Shown one piece after another: positions 51,307 to 60,553 of a stretch of 64,000 nt of DNA (the stretch's first letter is position 1; the number at the start of each line of letters is the position of its first letter). A program made the position numbers and the translations under genes. The stretch is from Pseudomonas parasichuanensis (GTDB lineage: Bacteria; Pseudomonadota; Gammaproteobacteria; Pseudomonadales; Pseudomonadaceae), in assembly GCF_021601385.1 (NCBI RefSeq), contig NZ_BQHO01000006.1, forward strand, positions 62,001-126,000, given 5' to 3'. The notes under the pieces were generated by a model, which had not been told where the DNA came from, ran no database searches, and was given only the letters and a program-made list of their open reading frames with translations.

Positions 51307-52260
51307 TCAAGCGATGCGCATCAGCAATCGCTGCCAGAAGGTCAGCGGCGGATGCGGCCGCAGAGGGGGCTCCATATGTTCGACAATGCTTCGCCCGACC
51401 TGCGCAAAGCTGAAGCGTGATGTTGCCAACTCGCGCCCATTGTCGGCGATACGCGCCGCTAGCGCTGGATCTTCGCGCAATTGCTGCAACTTGGCCTGCA
51501 GTGCCGGGATGCTGTGGTACAGCACCACGTTGTGCATGTCGACCAGGCCCAGGGCTCGATTTTCCTCCTCCCCCTGGTCGTACGCCAGCAGCACGCAACC
51601 ACAGGCCATGGCCTCGAAGTTCTTGATCATGTATTCGCCCATGCCCACGTCGGCACTGACGAAAAAGCGGATGCGGTTGAGGGTATTGCAGTAGTCCTCA
51701 CCCGACTTGGTGCGGGTCACCACCAGGTTCTCTACTTGCCCCAACTCGTCCAACAGCGCCTTGCGGCCGCTGTAGGCCACGCTGTTGGTACTGCCGACGA
51801 AGGCCAGCTCGATATCGCGCTCACGCCCCTGGTCGGCCAGCAACTGCTCGTCGTAACCCTTGGGCACGAACACCGCGTCGAAGCCTTCCTGGCGCAAGCG
51901 TTCACTGACCATGTAACCGGAACTGATCACCCGCGCCCACGGCAGTTGGCGGTAGTGCGCACTGAACTTGCCGGTGTACTTGCAGGGGATGTAGTTCTGG
52001 TAGGCGTCGTGCTCGAGAATCACCAGGTTGGGGACACTGCGAATGAACGCTACCTGGCGGATCTCCTGCTTGAATCGCAGGAAGAACACGATGCGGTCAT
52101 AGCGCGTGACGTCCACTTCGCGCTTGAAGTAGCGGCGCAGGTTGCGTTGGTCTTCGTCGCTCACCCAACGCAGGTCGCAGTCGCAGTGGGCCGCGACGCC
52201 GTCATACAGGCGGTCGAGAATTGCCCGTTGTTCCTTCTGCACCAGAAATAGGACTTTCAT
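51307..52260 (-). CDS. ssg: Cell-surface sugar glycosyltransferase (Ssg-like)
   Basis: A 317-residue glycosyltransferase-fold protein starting MKVLFLVQKEQRAILDRLYD with AAGGAA upstream. The C-terminal half, FEAMACGCVLLAYDQGEEEN, is a CgeB/GT1-like acceptor region with conserved Glu, and IELAFVGSTNS precedes it. Its neighbours (deacetylase, Mig-14, carbamoyltransferase) place it as the counterpart of Ssg, which shapes lipopolysaccharide and exopolysaccharide in pseudomonads. The acceptor is unknown. An upstream start at 52311 adds a polar leader without support. Confidence 0.82.
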   Translation of the reverse strand: MKVLFLVQKEQRAILDRLYDGVAAHCDCDLRWVSDEDQRNLRRYFKREVDVTRYDRIVFFLRFKQEIRQVAFIRSVPNLVILEHDAYQNYIPCKYTGKFSAHYRQLPWARVISSGYMVSERLRQEGFDAVFVPKGYDEQLLADQGRERDIELAFVGSTNSVAYSGRKALLDELGQVENLVVTRTKSGEDYCNTLNRIRFFVSADVGMGEYMIKNFEAMACGCVLLAYDQGEEENRALGLVDMHNVVLYHSIPALQAKLQQLREDPALAARIADNGRELATSRFSFAQVGRSIVEHMEPPLRPHPPLTFWQRLLMRIA

Positions 52261-52307
52261 TGCGTTCCTTGGGCGCTCGGCGCTATCGCGGTCATCATGG
52301 GTCATGC

Positions 52308-53711
52308 TCACAGGTCGCGGCGCCAGAACAACTCGTGCCGGCGCACGGCCTTGCGGAAGAATTCGTTCTCGCCATAAGGCGATGGGTGGCGGCCCGCCAG
52401 CCAGCGCTGCAGCACACGGCGCAAGCGGCGCTTGAACGCAGCCGGGGGCTGCAGGTCATGCATCATGCCCAGGGCCATGGCCTTGTCACGCTGGGTTGCG
52501 GTGTCCAGTACCAGGCTGCAGGGCGCCCAGGCTTCGCTGCTTTCCAGCTGCGGCGGCAAGGCCACGCCGTCGCCACTGTCGCCCATCGGCCAGCGGTCGT
52601 TGTCGTGCAGGTGGTTGGCATAGCACAGCAGTGTCTCGGGCTGCCAGGCCAGGCCTTGCAGCGCTTCGCGCACGGCAGCCTGGGCGCAGATGTGGTCGGG
52701 GTGCGGGTCGAGGGTCGGGTGCGGCATCACCAGCACTTGCGGCCTGGCCAGCGCCAGCAAGGCGCGCAGGTCGGCCAGCAGGTTGTTCCAGGTGGGAGCG
52801 CCGTCAGCATCGGCGGGCAGCGGGAACGGGTTGAAGCAGCGGAACGGGCGGATATCGGCCATGTCCGCTTCACGCGAACCCTGGGCCTGACCCGGCGCCG
52901 CCTGCATGGCGGGCAATTGCAGGCAGAAGTAGCCCAACTGCACGCAACGCGACTCCGGCACCCCTGCCCAGCGTGGCACGGCAATGCTGTCCCATGCCCG
53001 CAGCCGGCCCTTGAGCCGCGCAGCCTCGGCCTTTTGCATACCCATCTGCTGGTAGTGCTCGGCTTCGATCTCGCCAGCGGTCAGGGTCACCACCCAGGTT
53101 TCCTCGGCCTGACTGTACAGGCCGTAGGCGGCCAGTTCGGCGTCGTCGGCGTGGGGTGCGATCACCATCACCCGCCGCTTGCGCAGCTCGATGGCCGGGG
53201 TTATCCACAGGCGCGGTGTACCCTGCAGCCGGCAATGGCGCCCGCGCAGGTGCAACGTGCCCGCCGCCAGCGGCTCGGCCAGGCCGGTGAGGTTGAGATA
53301 ACGCACGCCGTTGGCGCCGCGCTCGAAGGTCTGCACATCTTGATCCGTGCCACCCAGCAGCTCGACGCGCGGATCGAGGAAGCGCCCCAGCCAGCCACTC
53401 TTGATGGCCACTTCCAGGACCAGTGTCTCGTCGCCCTGCAAGACAGCATCGGTGCGCAGCAGATCACCTTGCAGCGTCGCGCCCGCTTCGCGGGTCTGCT
53501 CGCCAAAACGGTAGGCGTAGTCTTCACCGGGCGCATAGAACAGGTGGTCAGCGAACCACGCCTCGTGGGCCGCCCACAGCAGCGGCAGCAGCAACAGCGG
53601 CAGCCACCACCAGCTGAACACGCCCAGTGCAATCAGCAGCACGAGCGCGGTCAACAGGCCCAGGCGCTTGTTGCGCCGATGGCGCTTGAGCAGTTGCTGC
53701 TTGCGGCTCAC
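52308..53711 (-). CDS. dnpA: PIG-L-type de-N-acetylase of the LPS core locus
   Basis: A 467-residue protein. Two adjacent hydrophobic segments (about 18-55) anchor it in the membrane. The C-terminal two thirds form a PIG-L deacetylase domain with the zinc motif PHADDAE (canonical form AHPDDxE) and a later MPHPTLDPHPDHI with His ligands. It should remove acetyl groups from an amino sugar of the core. The P. aeruginosa positional counterpart DnpA affects fluoroquinolone tolerance. The start GTG 53711 overlaps the mig-14 stop (GTGA); a longer frame to 53741 is less likely. Confidence 0.85.
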   Translation of the reverse strand: MSRKQQLLKRHRRNKRLGLLTALVLLIALGVFSWWWLPLLLLPLLWAAHEAWFADHLFYAPGEDYAYRFGEQTREAGATLQGDLLRTDAVLQGDETLVLEVAIKSGWLGRFLDPRVELLGGTDQDVQTFERGANGVRYLNLTGLAEPLAAGTLHLRGRHCRLQGTPRLWITPAIELRKRRVMVIAPHADDAELAAYGLYSQAEETWVVTLTAGEIEAEHYQQMGMQKAEAARLKGRLRAWDSIAVPRWAGVPESRCVQLGYFCLQLPAMQAAPGQAQGSREADMADIRPFRCFNPFPLPADADGAPTWNNLLADLRALLALARPQVLVMPHPTLDPHPDHICAQAAVREALQGLAWQPETLLCYANHLHDNDRWPMGDSGDGVALPPQLESSEAWAPCSLVLDTATQRDKAMALGMMHDLQPPAAFKRRLRRVLQRWLAGRHPSPYGENEFFRKAVRRHELFWRRDL

Positions 53712-54604
53712 GACTGGAATACCGGCACAGGGTTGCACCAACGGTCCTTGTACTCACGGTCGGCACGGCCAAAGGAGAACCGCAGCGCCTTGCCACGGGT
53801 GTTGGCATCCTCCCAGGCGGCCTGGGTGTTGAGGAAGCTCAGCACGCTGCCGGGGCTGAACGCCTTGGTCTCGGGGTCGACGCCACCGTTGACGTACTCG
53901 ACGCTGATCCACTGCGGCGCTTCGACGCGATAAATCAGTTGGATGGCGATGGGGGCTTCGTTGAGGAACAGCACCGAACCGACCAGCAGCTCACGCAGGC
54001 GCTCGACCACCCCGGCCATGTGCGCCGCACCGGTGGCCGGGAAGCCCCAGCGGCGCTGGAACAAGTCGCAGTACATGGCGGCGATCTGCGCCGAGGTGAA
54101 CTCACTGATCGGCCGCACCTGCCCGCCCGCCTCTTCCAGCAGGCGCAGTTCGCGGCGCTGGTTGTAGCGGAACTTCTTCGACAGGTCCTCATGCGGGCGG
54201 GCCATGGCCAACTGCTCGGGCTGTGCCTTGAGGCCGCTGAAGCGGCCCTGGTTGAGCTCCGACAGATAGCGCCCGGCATGGCGCAGCGGCGCGGCCGCAT
54301 CGGCGGCGGCCGGCAGGATGATCTCGGCATTGCCCAGGTCGAACAGGCCTTTCTTGCCATGGCGCTTGAGCACGTCCTTGGACAGCGCCAGGTGGCGCCC
54401 CCACACCGGCAAGGCGGCCTTGATTTCACCACCCTGTGGATAACCGAGGTAACGCACCGGGATCTGCGCCAGGTCGGCCAGTTGCTCGATCACCCGCGGG
54501 TGCGTGGCGACACTGCCGCCAAAACGCTGCCAGGCCTCGCTGTAAGCAGCCGCATCGATGACCTGCCAGCCGCGCTCGCGCCAGCCTTGGATAAAGTTGA
54601 GCAT
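53708..54604 (-). CDS. mig-14: Mig-14 family protein
   Basis: A 298-residue protein of the Mig-14 family, recognised by AALPVWGRHLALSKDVLKRHG, FRYNQRRELRLLEEAGGQV and FGRADREYKDRWCNPVPVF. The fold resembles GNAT/FemX-type acyltransferases by pattern; no reaction is proven. In Salmonella and Pseudomonas it is linked to antimicrobial-peptide resistance at the inner membrane. Its ATG overlaps the stop codon of the preceding glycosyltransferase and its stop overlaps the deacetylase start. Confidence 0.9.
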   Translation of the reverse strand: MLNFIQGWRERGWQVIDAAAYSEAWQRFGGSVATHPRVIEQLADLAQIPVRYLGYPQGGEIKAALPVWGRHLALSKDVLKRHGKKGLFDLGNAEIILPAAADAAAPLRHAGRYLSELNQGRFSGLKAQPEQLAMARPHEDLSKKFRYNQRRELRLLEEAGGQVRPISEFTSAQIAAMYCDLFQRRWGFPATGAAHMAGVVERLRELLVGSVLFLNEAPIAIQLIYRVEAPQWISVEYVNGGVDPETKAFSPGSVLSFLNTQAAWEDANTRGKALRFSFGRADREYKDRWCNPVPVFQS

Positions 54605-55734
54605 CAGGCCTCCGCAACCAGTGCACGGACTTGCGGCAGTTGCCAGAACGTCTCGCGTACCGCCCGATCACTGAACCGCTCACCCAGGCGCTGCAGCATG
54701 TGCTGGGCACAGGCCGCCTGCTGCTGCGCATCCAGCCCGGCCAGGTGCTTCAGGCCCTGGGCCAGCTGCGTGGTGTCACCCAGCGCGAACAATACGCCCA
54801 CCCCTTCGACCACCTCGCGCGCACCGCCGCAGGCCGTAGCCAACAGCGGTACGCCGGCGACCATGGCTTCGAGCAGGACCATGCCGAACGGCTCATGGTC
54901 GGAGCTCAACGCGAAGACATCGAACGCCTTGAAATAACGACGGGCATCCGGCACCTGGCCGAGGAAGTCGACCTGGGCGGCAATCCCCAACTCGGCGGCC
55001 AGCGCCTTGAGGTTCGACTCCAGGCGGCCCTTGCCCAGGATCGCCAGGCGCGCACCGGCCGGCAGCCCCGGCAGCGCTTCGGCAAAGCCGCGCAACAGCG
55101 TGGCCTGATCCTTGTCCGGGTGCAGGCGGCCGACGTTGCCGACCACCCAGGCCTGCTCGTCGAGCCCCAGCGCCCGGCGCGCCTCGCTGCGCGGCACCAG
55201 GCTAGCCTGGAGCGCCTCGACATCGATGCGGTTGTAGAGGGTCTGGATACGCTCGGCAGGCCACTGCGCCAGGCAGCGGCGCATGTCGTCGCGCACGGCG
55301 TCCGACACGCCGAGCAGGCTCAGGCGCTTGCGGAACAGGTTGGCGAACAGGCGCCGGCCCTTGCGCTCGTAGTCGCCGAAGGCATGGTGCACGCCGATCA
55401 CCGGCAAGCCGGTGCCCAGCAGCGCGACATAGATCGGTTTGAAGCGGTGGGCAATGCAGAAACTGAAGTTGCGCTGCGCGGCGATCTTGCGCAGCGCAGC
55501 GATGGCGCCCAGCTTCAGGCCGCGCACGGCCTTGGAGCTGAACTCCAGGAACAGCACCTCGTCCGAGGCGCAGCCGGCCGCTACTTTCGCATCGGCTGCC
55601 CCGGTGAGGAACACGGTGGTGACCTTGTAGCCGCTGCCCTGGAACAGGCTGGCGTACTGACGGGCGCAATCGAGGAACGGCCCGTCATAGCCGTGGCAGA
55701 ACTGCAGGATCCGCGGTTCAGAGCGGCTGGTCAT
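54604..55734 (-). CDS. wapH: GT4-type glycosyltransferase (WapH-like, LPS core)
   Basis: A 376-residue GT-B enzyme with VGNVGRLHPDKDQATLLRGF and a C-terminal EPFGMVLLEAMVAGVPLLAT (E-x7-E), typical of retaining GT4 transferases. It overlaps the carbamoyltransferase gene upstream by 17 bases and mig-14 downstream by one base. This order matches wapH in P. aeruginosa, which acts on the outer core. The exact sugar transferred cannot be read from the sequence. Confidence 0.85.
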   Translation of the reverse strand: MTSRSEPRILQFCHGYDGPFLDCARQYASLFQGSGYKVTTVFLTGAADAKVAAGCASDEVLFLEFSSKAVRGLKLGAIAALRKIAAQRNFSFCIAHRFKPIYVALLGTGLPVIGVHHAFGDYERKGRRLFANLFRKRLSLLGVSDAVRDDMRRCLAQWPAERIQTLYNRIDVEALQASLVPRSEARRALGLDEQAWVVGNVGRLHPDKDQATLLRGFAEALPGLPAGARLAILGKGRLESNLKALAAELGIAAQVDFLGQVPDARRYFKAFDVFALSSDHEPFGMVLLEAMVAGVPLLATACGGAREVVEGVGVLFALGDTTQLAQGLKHLAGLDAQQQAACAQHMLQRLGERFSDRAVRETFWQLPQVRALVAEA

Positions 55735-57475
55735 AAGGCGCAGCGCCGTCCTTGACCACCAGGATGTCTTCCATGATCAGGTACTGCAGGTCCGAGCCGA
55801 AGAACATGTTCAGCGCATCGGTCGGCGAGCAGATCATCGGTTCGCCACGGCGGTTGAGCGAGGTGTTCAGCGACACGCCGTTGCCGGTGAGGTTTTCCAG
55901 CGCCTTCATCATGTCGTAGTAGCGCGGGTTGTACTCGCGCTTGAGCACCTGGGCACGGGACGTGCCGTCTTCGTGGACCACTTCCGGCACGCGGGTCTTC
56001 CACTCTTCAGCCACTTCGAAGGTGAAGGTCATGAACGGTGCCGGGTGGTCGATCTTGATCATCTGCGGCGCGACGGTGTCGAGCATCGACGGGCAGAAAG
56101 GCCTCCAGCGCTCGCGGAACTTGATCTGGTGGTTGATGCGGTCGGCCACGCCCGGCACGCTCGGGCAACCGATGATCGAACGACCACCCAGGGCACGCGG
56201 GCCGAACTCCATGCGGCCCTGGAACCAGGCCACCGGGTTGCCGTCGACCATGATCTTGGCGATCTGCTCGGGCATGTTCTCAAGCTTGCGCCATACCGGT
56301 TTGCTCGGGTGACGGGCGCAGGCGGCGATCACGTCCTCGTTGGAGTACGCAGGGCCGAGGTAGACGTGTTCCATCTTCTCGACCGGCACGCCGCGGGCGT
56401 GGGACACATAGGCCGCCGCACCGACCGCGGTACCGGCATCGCCGGAGGCCGGCTGCACGAACAGCTCCTTGACGTCCGGGCGGGCGATGATCTTCTGGTT
56501 CAGCTTGACGTTCAGCGCACAGCCGCCGGCGAAGGCCAGCTTGCCGGTTTCTTTCAGCGTGTCGCCCAGGTAGTGGTCGATCATCTGCAGGGCGAGTTTC
56601 TCGAACAGCGCCTGCATGCTGGCCGCGTAGTGGATGTACGGCTCGTCGGCGATGTCGCCTTCGCGTTTCGGGCCCAGCCACTCGATCAGCTTGGGCGAGA
56701 AGTAGAAGCCCTTGCCCTGCTCTTTATAGCGGCGCAGGCCGATGACGTTGGCGTACTCGGTATTGATCACCAGTTCGCCGTTTTCAAAGCTGGCCAGGCG
56801 CGAGAAGTCGTATTTGCTGGCATCGCCGTACGGCGCCATGCCCATGACCTTGAACTCGCCGTCGAGCATTTCGAAGCCGAGGAACTCGGTGATCGCGCCG
56901 TACAGGCCACCCAGCGAATCCGGGTCGAAGAACTCTTTGATCTTGTGGATCTTGCCGTTCTCGCCGTAGCCGAAGAAGGTGGTGGCGTATTCGCCCTTGC
57001 CGTCGATCCCGAGGATCGCGGTCTTCTCCTTGAAGCCCGAGCAGTGGTAGGCACTGGAAGCGTGGGCCAGGTGGTGCTCGACCGGCTCGATCTTGATCTT
57101 CTTCGGGTCGAAGCCCAGTTGCTCCAGGCACCAGACGATCTTCTTGCGGTAGCGCTTGTAGCGGCGGTTGCCCATCAGCAGCGCGTCGAGGGCGCGGTCC
57201 GGGGCGTACCAGTAGCGCTTGGCATAGTGCCAGCGGGCCTTGCCGAACAGACTGATCGGGGCGAAGGGAATGGCCACCACGTCGACGTCCGACGGCTTGA
57301 TGCCGGCCTGTTCCAGGCAGAATTTCGCCGACTCGTAGGGCATGCGGTTCTTCGCATGCTTGTCACGCACGAAGCGCTCTTCTTCGGCGGCGGCAATCAG
57401 CTTGCCGTCGATGTACAGGGCCGCGGAAGGGTCATGGCTAAGGGCGCCGGACAGGCCAAGAATCGTCAGTGCCAA
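55718..57475 (-). CDS. wapO: Carbamoyltransferase acting on the LPS core
   Basis: A 585-residue protein of the NodU/CmcH family. The N-terminal domain shows DPSAALYIDGKLIAAAEEER and the metal-site EHHLAHASSAYHCSG. The C-terminal YrdC-like domain contains FQGRMEFGPRALGGRS and NRRGEPMICSPTDA. Family members move a carbamoyl group from carbamoyl phosphate to a sugar hydroxyl. In P. aeruginosa the equivalent gene carbamoylates a core heptose. The start is TTG (MALTILGLSGALSHDPSAA) with AGAGG eight bases upstream. It is the first gene of the wapO-wapH-mig14-dnpA series. Confidence 0.92.
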   Translation of the reverse strand: MALTILGLSGALSHDPSAALYIDGKLIAAAEEERFVRDKHAKNRMPYESAKFCLEQAGIKPSDVDVVAIPFAPISLFGKARWHYAKRYWYAPDRALDALLMGNRRYKRYRKKIVWCLEQLGFDPKKIKIEPVEHHLAHASSAYHCSGFKEKTAILGIDGKGEYATTFFGYGENGKIHKIKEFFDPDSLGGLYGAITEFLGFEMLDGEFKVMGMAPYGDASKYDFSRLASFENGELVINTEYANVIGLRRYKEQGKGFYFSPKLIEWLGPKREGDIADEPYIHYAASMQALFEKLALQMIDHYLGDTLKETGKLAFAGGCALNVKLNQKIIARPDVKELFVQPASGDAGTAVGAAAYVSHARGVPVEKMEHVYLGPAYSNEDVIAACARHPSKPVWRKLENMPEQIAKIMVDGNPVAWFQGRMEFGPRALGGRSIIGCPSVPGVADRINHQIKFRERWRPFCPSMLDTVAPQMIKIDHPAPFMTFTFEVAEEWKTRVPEVVHEDGTSRAQVLKREYNPRYYDMMKALENLTGNGVSLNTSLNRRGEPMICSPTDALNMFFGSDLQYLIMEDILVVKDGAAPYDQPL

Positions 57476-57578
57476 GGGGTTAGCCTCTCAAATCGGTAGA
57501 AGTGCGCCAGCGACCCGTTGGGCGGATGGCGGCTAAAGGGCGGGATTATAACGCAAACGACATGCACTGCACGGTCGT

Positions 57579-57700
57579 TGTAGGAGCGGCCTTGTGCCGC
57601 GAAAGGGGCGCAAAGCGGCCCCAGGGTTTGAGCTTCTCTGCGAGCATCGCCGGGGCCGCCTTGCGGCCCTTTCGCGGCACGAGGCCGCTCCTGCAAAGGG
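57579..57700. repeat. Inverted pair of REP elements between wapO and rlmJ
   Basis: gtaggagcggccttgtgccg on the left and cggcacgaggccgctcctgc on the right, separated by about 80 bases. Same subfamily as the repeat pairs at 15229 and 35296. Confidence 0.85.
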
Positions 57701-57712
57701 CGTGGTGCCGGA

Positions 57713-58549
57713 CTATTCGGCGATCAACCAGTCCATGCGGAAGCTACCGGCGGTCTGCGCCAGCTCTTTGGCCAGCCAAGGCAGCAGCTCCTTGAGCTCG
57801 TCCTCAAGGCCCCACGGCGGGTTGGCGATGGCCAGGCCCGAGCCGTTCAGGCCCTGCGGGCTGTCCTGGTGGTGCACGTACAGCTCCACCCGCAGCAGCT
57901 TGGGCGCGCCGGTGCTGGTCAGGTCCTGGTAGAAGCGGGTCAGTGAGCGCTGGTCCTTGATCGGGTACCAGATCGCCGCGACGGTCTGGCGCATGCGGCC
58001 GATCGCCTCTTTCATCGCCACGGTGCAGCGCTTGAGCTCGTCGGCCTGCTCGAACGGCGGGTCGATCAGCATGATCGCGCGCTTTTCCTGCACCGGCAGC
58101 AGGGCCCGCGGAATGTGCCAGCCCTCGCCCAGGTGCACGGTAACGCGCGGGTCTTTCTTCATGTTCTCTTTGAGCAGCACGCCGTCTTCAGGGTGCTTTT
58201 CGTTGAGCTGCGCACGGTCCTGCTCGCGCATCAGGCGCCGAGCCAGCTCGGGCGAGCCCGGGTAGTAGCGCAGCTCGCCGTTCTTGTTCAGGCGCTTGAT
58301 GACGCCCATGTAGTCGGCGGTAACAGCCGGCAGGTCATCGCGATTCCACAGGCGGGCAACGCCTTCGAGGTATTCACCGGTGCGGCTTGCCTGGTCGCCC
58401 TGCAGGTCGTACAGGCCAAGCCCGGCGTGGGTGTCGATATAGGCGAACGGCTGCTCCTTGCGCGACATCAGGGCGATGAGGCGGGTGAGCACGATGTGTT
58501 TGAGGACGTCGGCGTGGTTGCCGGCGTGGAAGGCGTGACGATAGTTCAT
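57713..58549 (-). CDS. rlmJ: 23S rRNA (adenine-2030-N6)-methyltransferase RlmJ
   Basis: Methylates A2030 of 23S rRNA. The 278-residue protein starts MNYRHAFHAGNHADVLKHIV, the conserved RlmJ beginning. It contains the methyl-transfer motif LIDPPFEQ (DPPF) near residue 165 and YIDTHAGLGLYDL as the AdoMet-binding region. ATG 58549. It stands alone between two REP regions. Confidence 0.95.
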   Translation of the reverse strand: MNYRHAFHAGNHADVLKHIVLTRLIALMSRKEQPFAYIDTHAGLGLYDLQGDQASRTGEYLEGVARLWNRDDLPAVTADYMGVIKRLNKNGELRYYPGSPELARRLMREQDRAQLNEKHPEDGVLLKENMKKDPRVTVHLGEGWHIPRALLPVQEKRAIMLIDPPFEQADELKRCTVAMKEAIGRMRQTVAAIWYPIKDQRSLTRFYQDLTSTGAPKLLRVELYVHHQDSPQGLNGSGLAIANPPWGLEDELKELLPWLAKELAQTAGSFRMDWLIAE

Positions 58550-58626
58550 GGCGGCTCCTGCGGGGGCGGCAAGTTTACCTTGTCGCGAAGGAGACGTCAG
58601 GTGCGGCGGTCGAGCGGTTTGAGCCG

Positions 58627-58692
58627 CATCGCCGGCAAGCCGGCTCCCACAGGTTCAATGTGACCTCTGTGGGAGCCGGCTTGCCGGCGATG
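58627..58692. repeat. Perfect 26-base inverted repeat (REP subfamily 2)
   Basis: Arms at 58627-58652 and 58667-58692 are exact reverse complements. They start catcgccggcaagccggctc and enclose 14 bases. It differs in core sequence from the 'taggagcggcc' type found elsewhere in this window. It lies between rlmJ and putP, 24 bases after putP ends, so it may terminate putP. Confidence 0.9.
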
Positions 58693-58716
58693 AAGGCGAC
58701 GCCGATTCAGCAGGTA

Positions 58717-60192
58717 TTACTTGTCGGCGTGATACTGCGCGTCAGCGGTTTCAAAACGCGAAACCATGCTGTTCGACGGGCTGCCCAGCTTGCTCACCAG
58801 GAAGATGGCGATGCTGGCGAACAGGAAGCCCGGGATGATCTCGTACAGACCGGTACCCAGCTGCTTCCACAGGATCACGGTCAGCGCACCGACCACGATA
58901 CCTGCCAGCGCGCCATTGCGGGTCATGCCTTTCCACAGCACCGAAAGCAGCACCACCGGGCCGAAGGCGGCACCGAAGCCAGCCCAGGCGTAGGCCACCA
59001 GGCCCAGCACGCGGTTCTCAGGGTTGGCGGCCATGGCAATGGCGATCAGCGCAACGGCCAGCACCATCAGGCGGCCGACCCACACCAGCTCCTGCTGCGA
59101 AGCGTTCTTGCGCAGGAAGCTCTTGTAGAAGTCTTCGGTCAGGGCACTGGAGCACACCAGCAGCTGGCAGCTCAGGGTGCTCATCACCGCCGCCAGGATG
59201 GCCGACAGCAGCACACCGGCGATCCATGGGTTGAACAGGATCTTGGCCAGCTCGATGAACACGCGCTCATGGTTCTCGGTGACTGGACCTGCGAGGTCCG
59301 GGTGCGCCGAGAAGTAGGCGATGCCGAAGAAGCCCACGGCACAGGTACCGGCCAGGCACAGGATCATCCAGGTCATGGAGATGCGGCGGGCGTTGGCGAT
59401 CGACTTCACCGAGTCGGCGGCCATGAAGCGCGCCAGGATGTGCGGCTGGCCGAAGTAGCCCAGGCCCCAACCCATCAGCGAGATGATGCCGATGAAGGTA
59501 GCGCCCTTGAACATGTCGAAGTGCGCCGGGTTCACCGCCTCGATGGCGAGGAAGGTGGTGTCGAAGCCACCGGTGGAGATCAGCACGATGATCGGCGTGA
59601 GGATCAGCGCGAAGATCATCAGCGAGGCCTGTACGGTGTCGGTCCAGCTGACCGCCAGGAAGCCACCGACGAAGGTGTAGGCGATGGTGGCCGCGGCACC
59701 GGCCCACAGGGCGGTTTCGTAGGACATGCCGAAGGTGCTTTCGAACAGGCGTGCGCCGGCGACGATGCCCGAAGCGCAATAGATGGTGAAGAACACCAGG
59801 ATCACGATGGCGGAGATGATCCGCAGCACACCGCTGTTGTCTTCAAAGCGGCTCGAGAAATAATCCGGAAGGGTCAGCGCATCGCCATTGTGCTCGGTCT
59901 GCACGCGCAGACGGCCGGCAACGAACAACCAGTTGAGGTAGGCGCCGACGGTCAGGCCGATGGCGATCCAGGCTTCGGAGAGGCCGGCGAAGTAGATGGC
60001 GCCCGGCAGGCCCATCAGCAGCCAGCCGCTCATGTCGGAGGCACCGGCGGAAAGCGCGGTCACCACGCTGCCGAGGCTGCGGCCACCGAGGATGTAGTCG
60101 GAAAGGTTGTTGGTGGAGCGATAGGCGGCGAAGCCGATCAGCACCATTGCCGCGATGTACACCACGAAGGTGATGGTTAGAGGATTGCCCAT
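58717..60192 (-). CDS. putP: Sodium/proline symporter PutP
   Basis: A 491-residue solute:sodium symporter with about 13 membrane helices. The start MGNPLTITFVVYIAAMVLIG is the PutP beginning. The cytoplasmic/first-loop motif SDYILGGRSLG and helix 2 GASDMSGWLLMGLPGA are the sodium/proline site region. Further family marks are GGFLAVSWTDTVQ and WGLGYFGQPHILARF. It imports proline for PutA. It is divergent from putA across a 361-base control region; the longer frame to 60297 enters that region. Confidence 0.96.
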   Translation of the reverse strand: MGNPLTITFVVYIAAMVLIGFAAYRSTNNLSDYILGGRSLGSVVTALSAGASDMSGWLLMGLPGAIYFAGLSEAWIAIGLTVGAYLNWLFVAGRLRVQTEHNGDALTLPDYFSSRFEDNSGVLRIISAIVILVFFTIYCASGIVAGARLFESTFGMSYETALWAGAAATIAYTFVGGFLAVSWTDTVQASLMIFALILTPIIVLISTGGFDTTFLAIEAVNPAHFDMFKGATFIGIISLMGWGLGYFGQPHILARFMAADSVKSIANARRISMTWMILCLAGTCAVGFFGIAYFSAHPDLAGPVTENHERVFIELAKILFNPWIAGVLLSAILAAVMSTLSCQLLVCSSALTEDFYKSFLRKNASQQELVWVGRLMVLAVALIAIAMAANPENRVLGLVAYAWAGFGAAFGPVVLLSVLWKGMTRNGALAGIVVGALTVILWKQLGTGLYEIIPGFLFASIAIFLVSKLGSPSNSMVSRFETADAQYHADK

Positions 60193-60553
60193 GAGTTGTG
60201 CCCTGGCGTTGTTTTTATCTCCAGCGACCGCCGTGCGTGACGACGGTTGCACCCAGGCGGCGCATCCTATGCAACAACATGAACGAGGTGCAACCACTTT
60301 TCATTTGCAAGTTGCACCCGTTCCTGCATTTTCCACTAAAACCGTGTTTTTGCTCCATTTCGGAGCAAAAACAGCGTTTTCCATAACAAAAAGCACCGAG
60401 AAAGACCTTTTCCGCTGTACGGAAACGCCCTTCAGACGAGTTGCACCTTTGCCGTCAAAATTTCGGGTTGCACCCGGTTGCACCCGAATTGTCCTACAGG
60501 CTAATCTTGCCTCCAGCTTAGGTCACACCCGTGGCCAATAACGAGGATAAGAA
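60193..60553. promoter_or_regulatory. putP/putA intergenic control region with seven GTTGCA motifs
   Basis: This 361-base gap holds GTTGCA, the known PutA operator core, at 60245, 60311, 60440, 60467 and 60477 on the plus strand, and as TGCAAC at 60269 and 60288. Five continue as GTTGCACC. They form two clusters, four near putP and three near putA. The middle is AT-rich, unlike the neighbouring genes, and should contain the two divergent promoters. putA has GAGGA seven bases upstream of its ATG. Confidence 0.85.
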
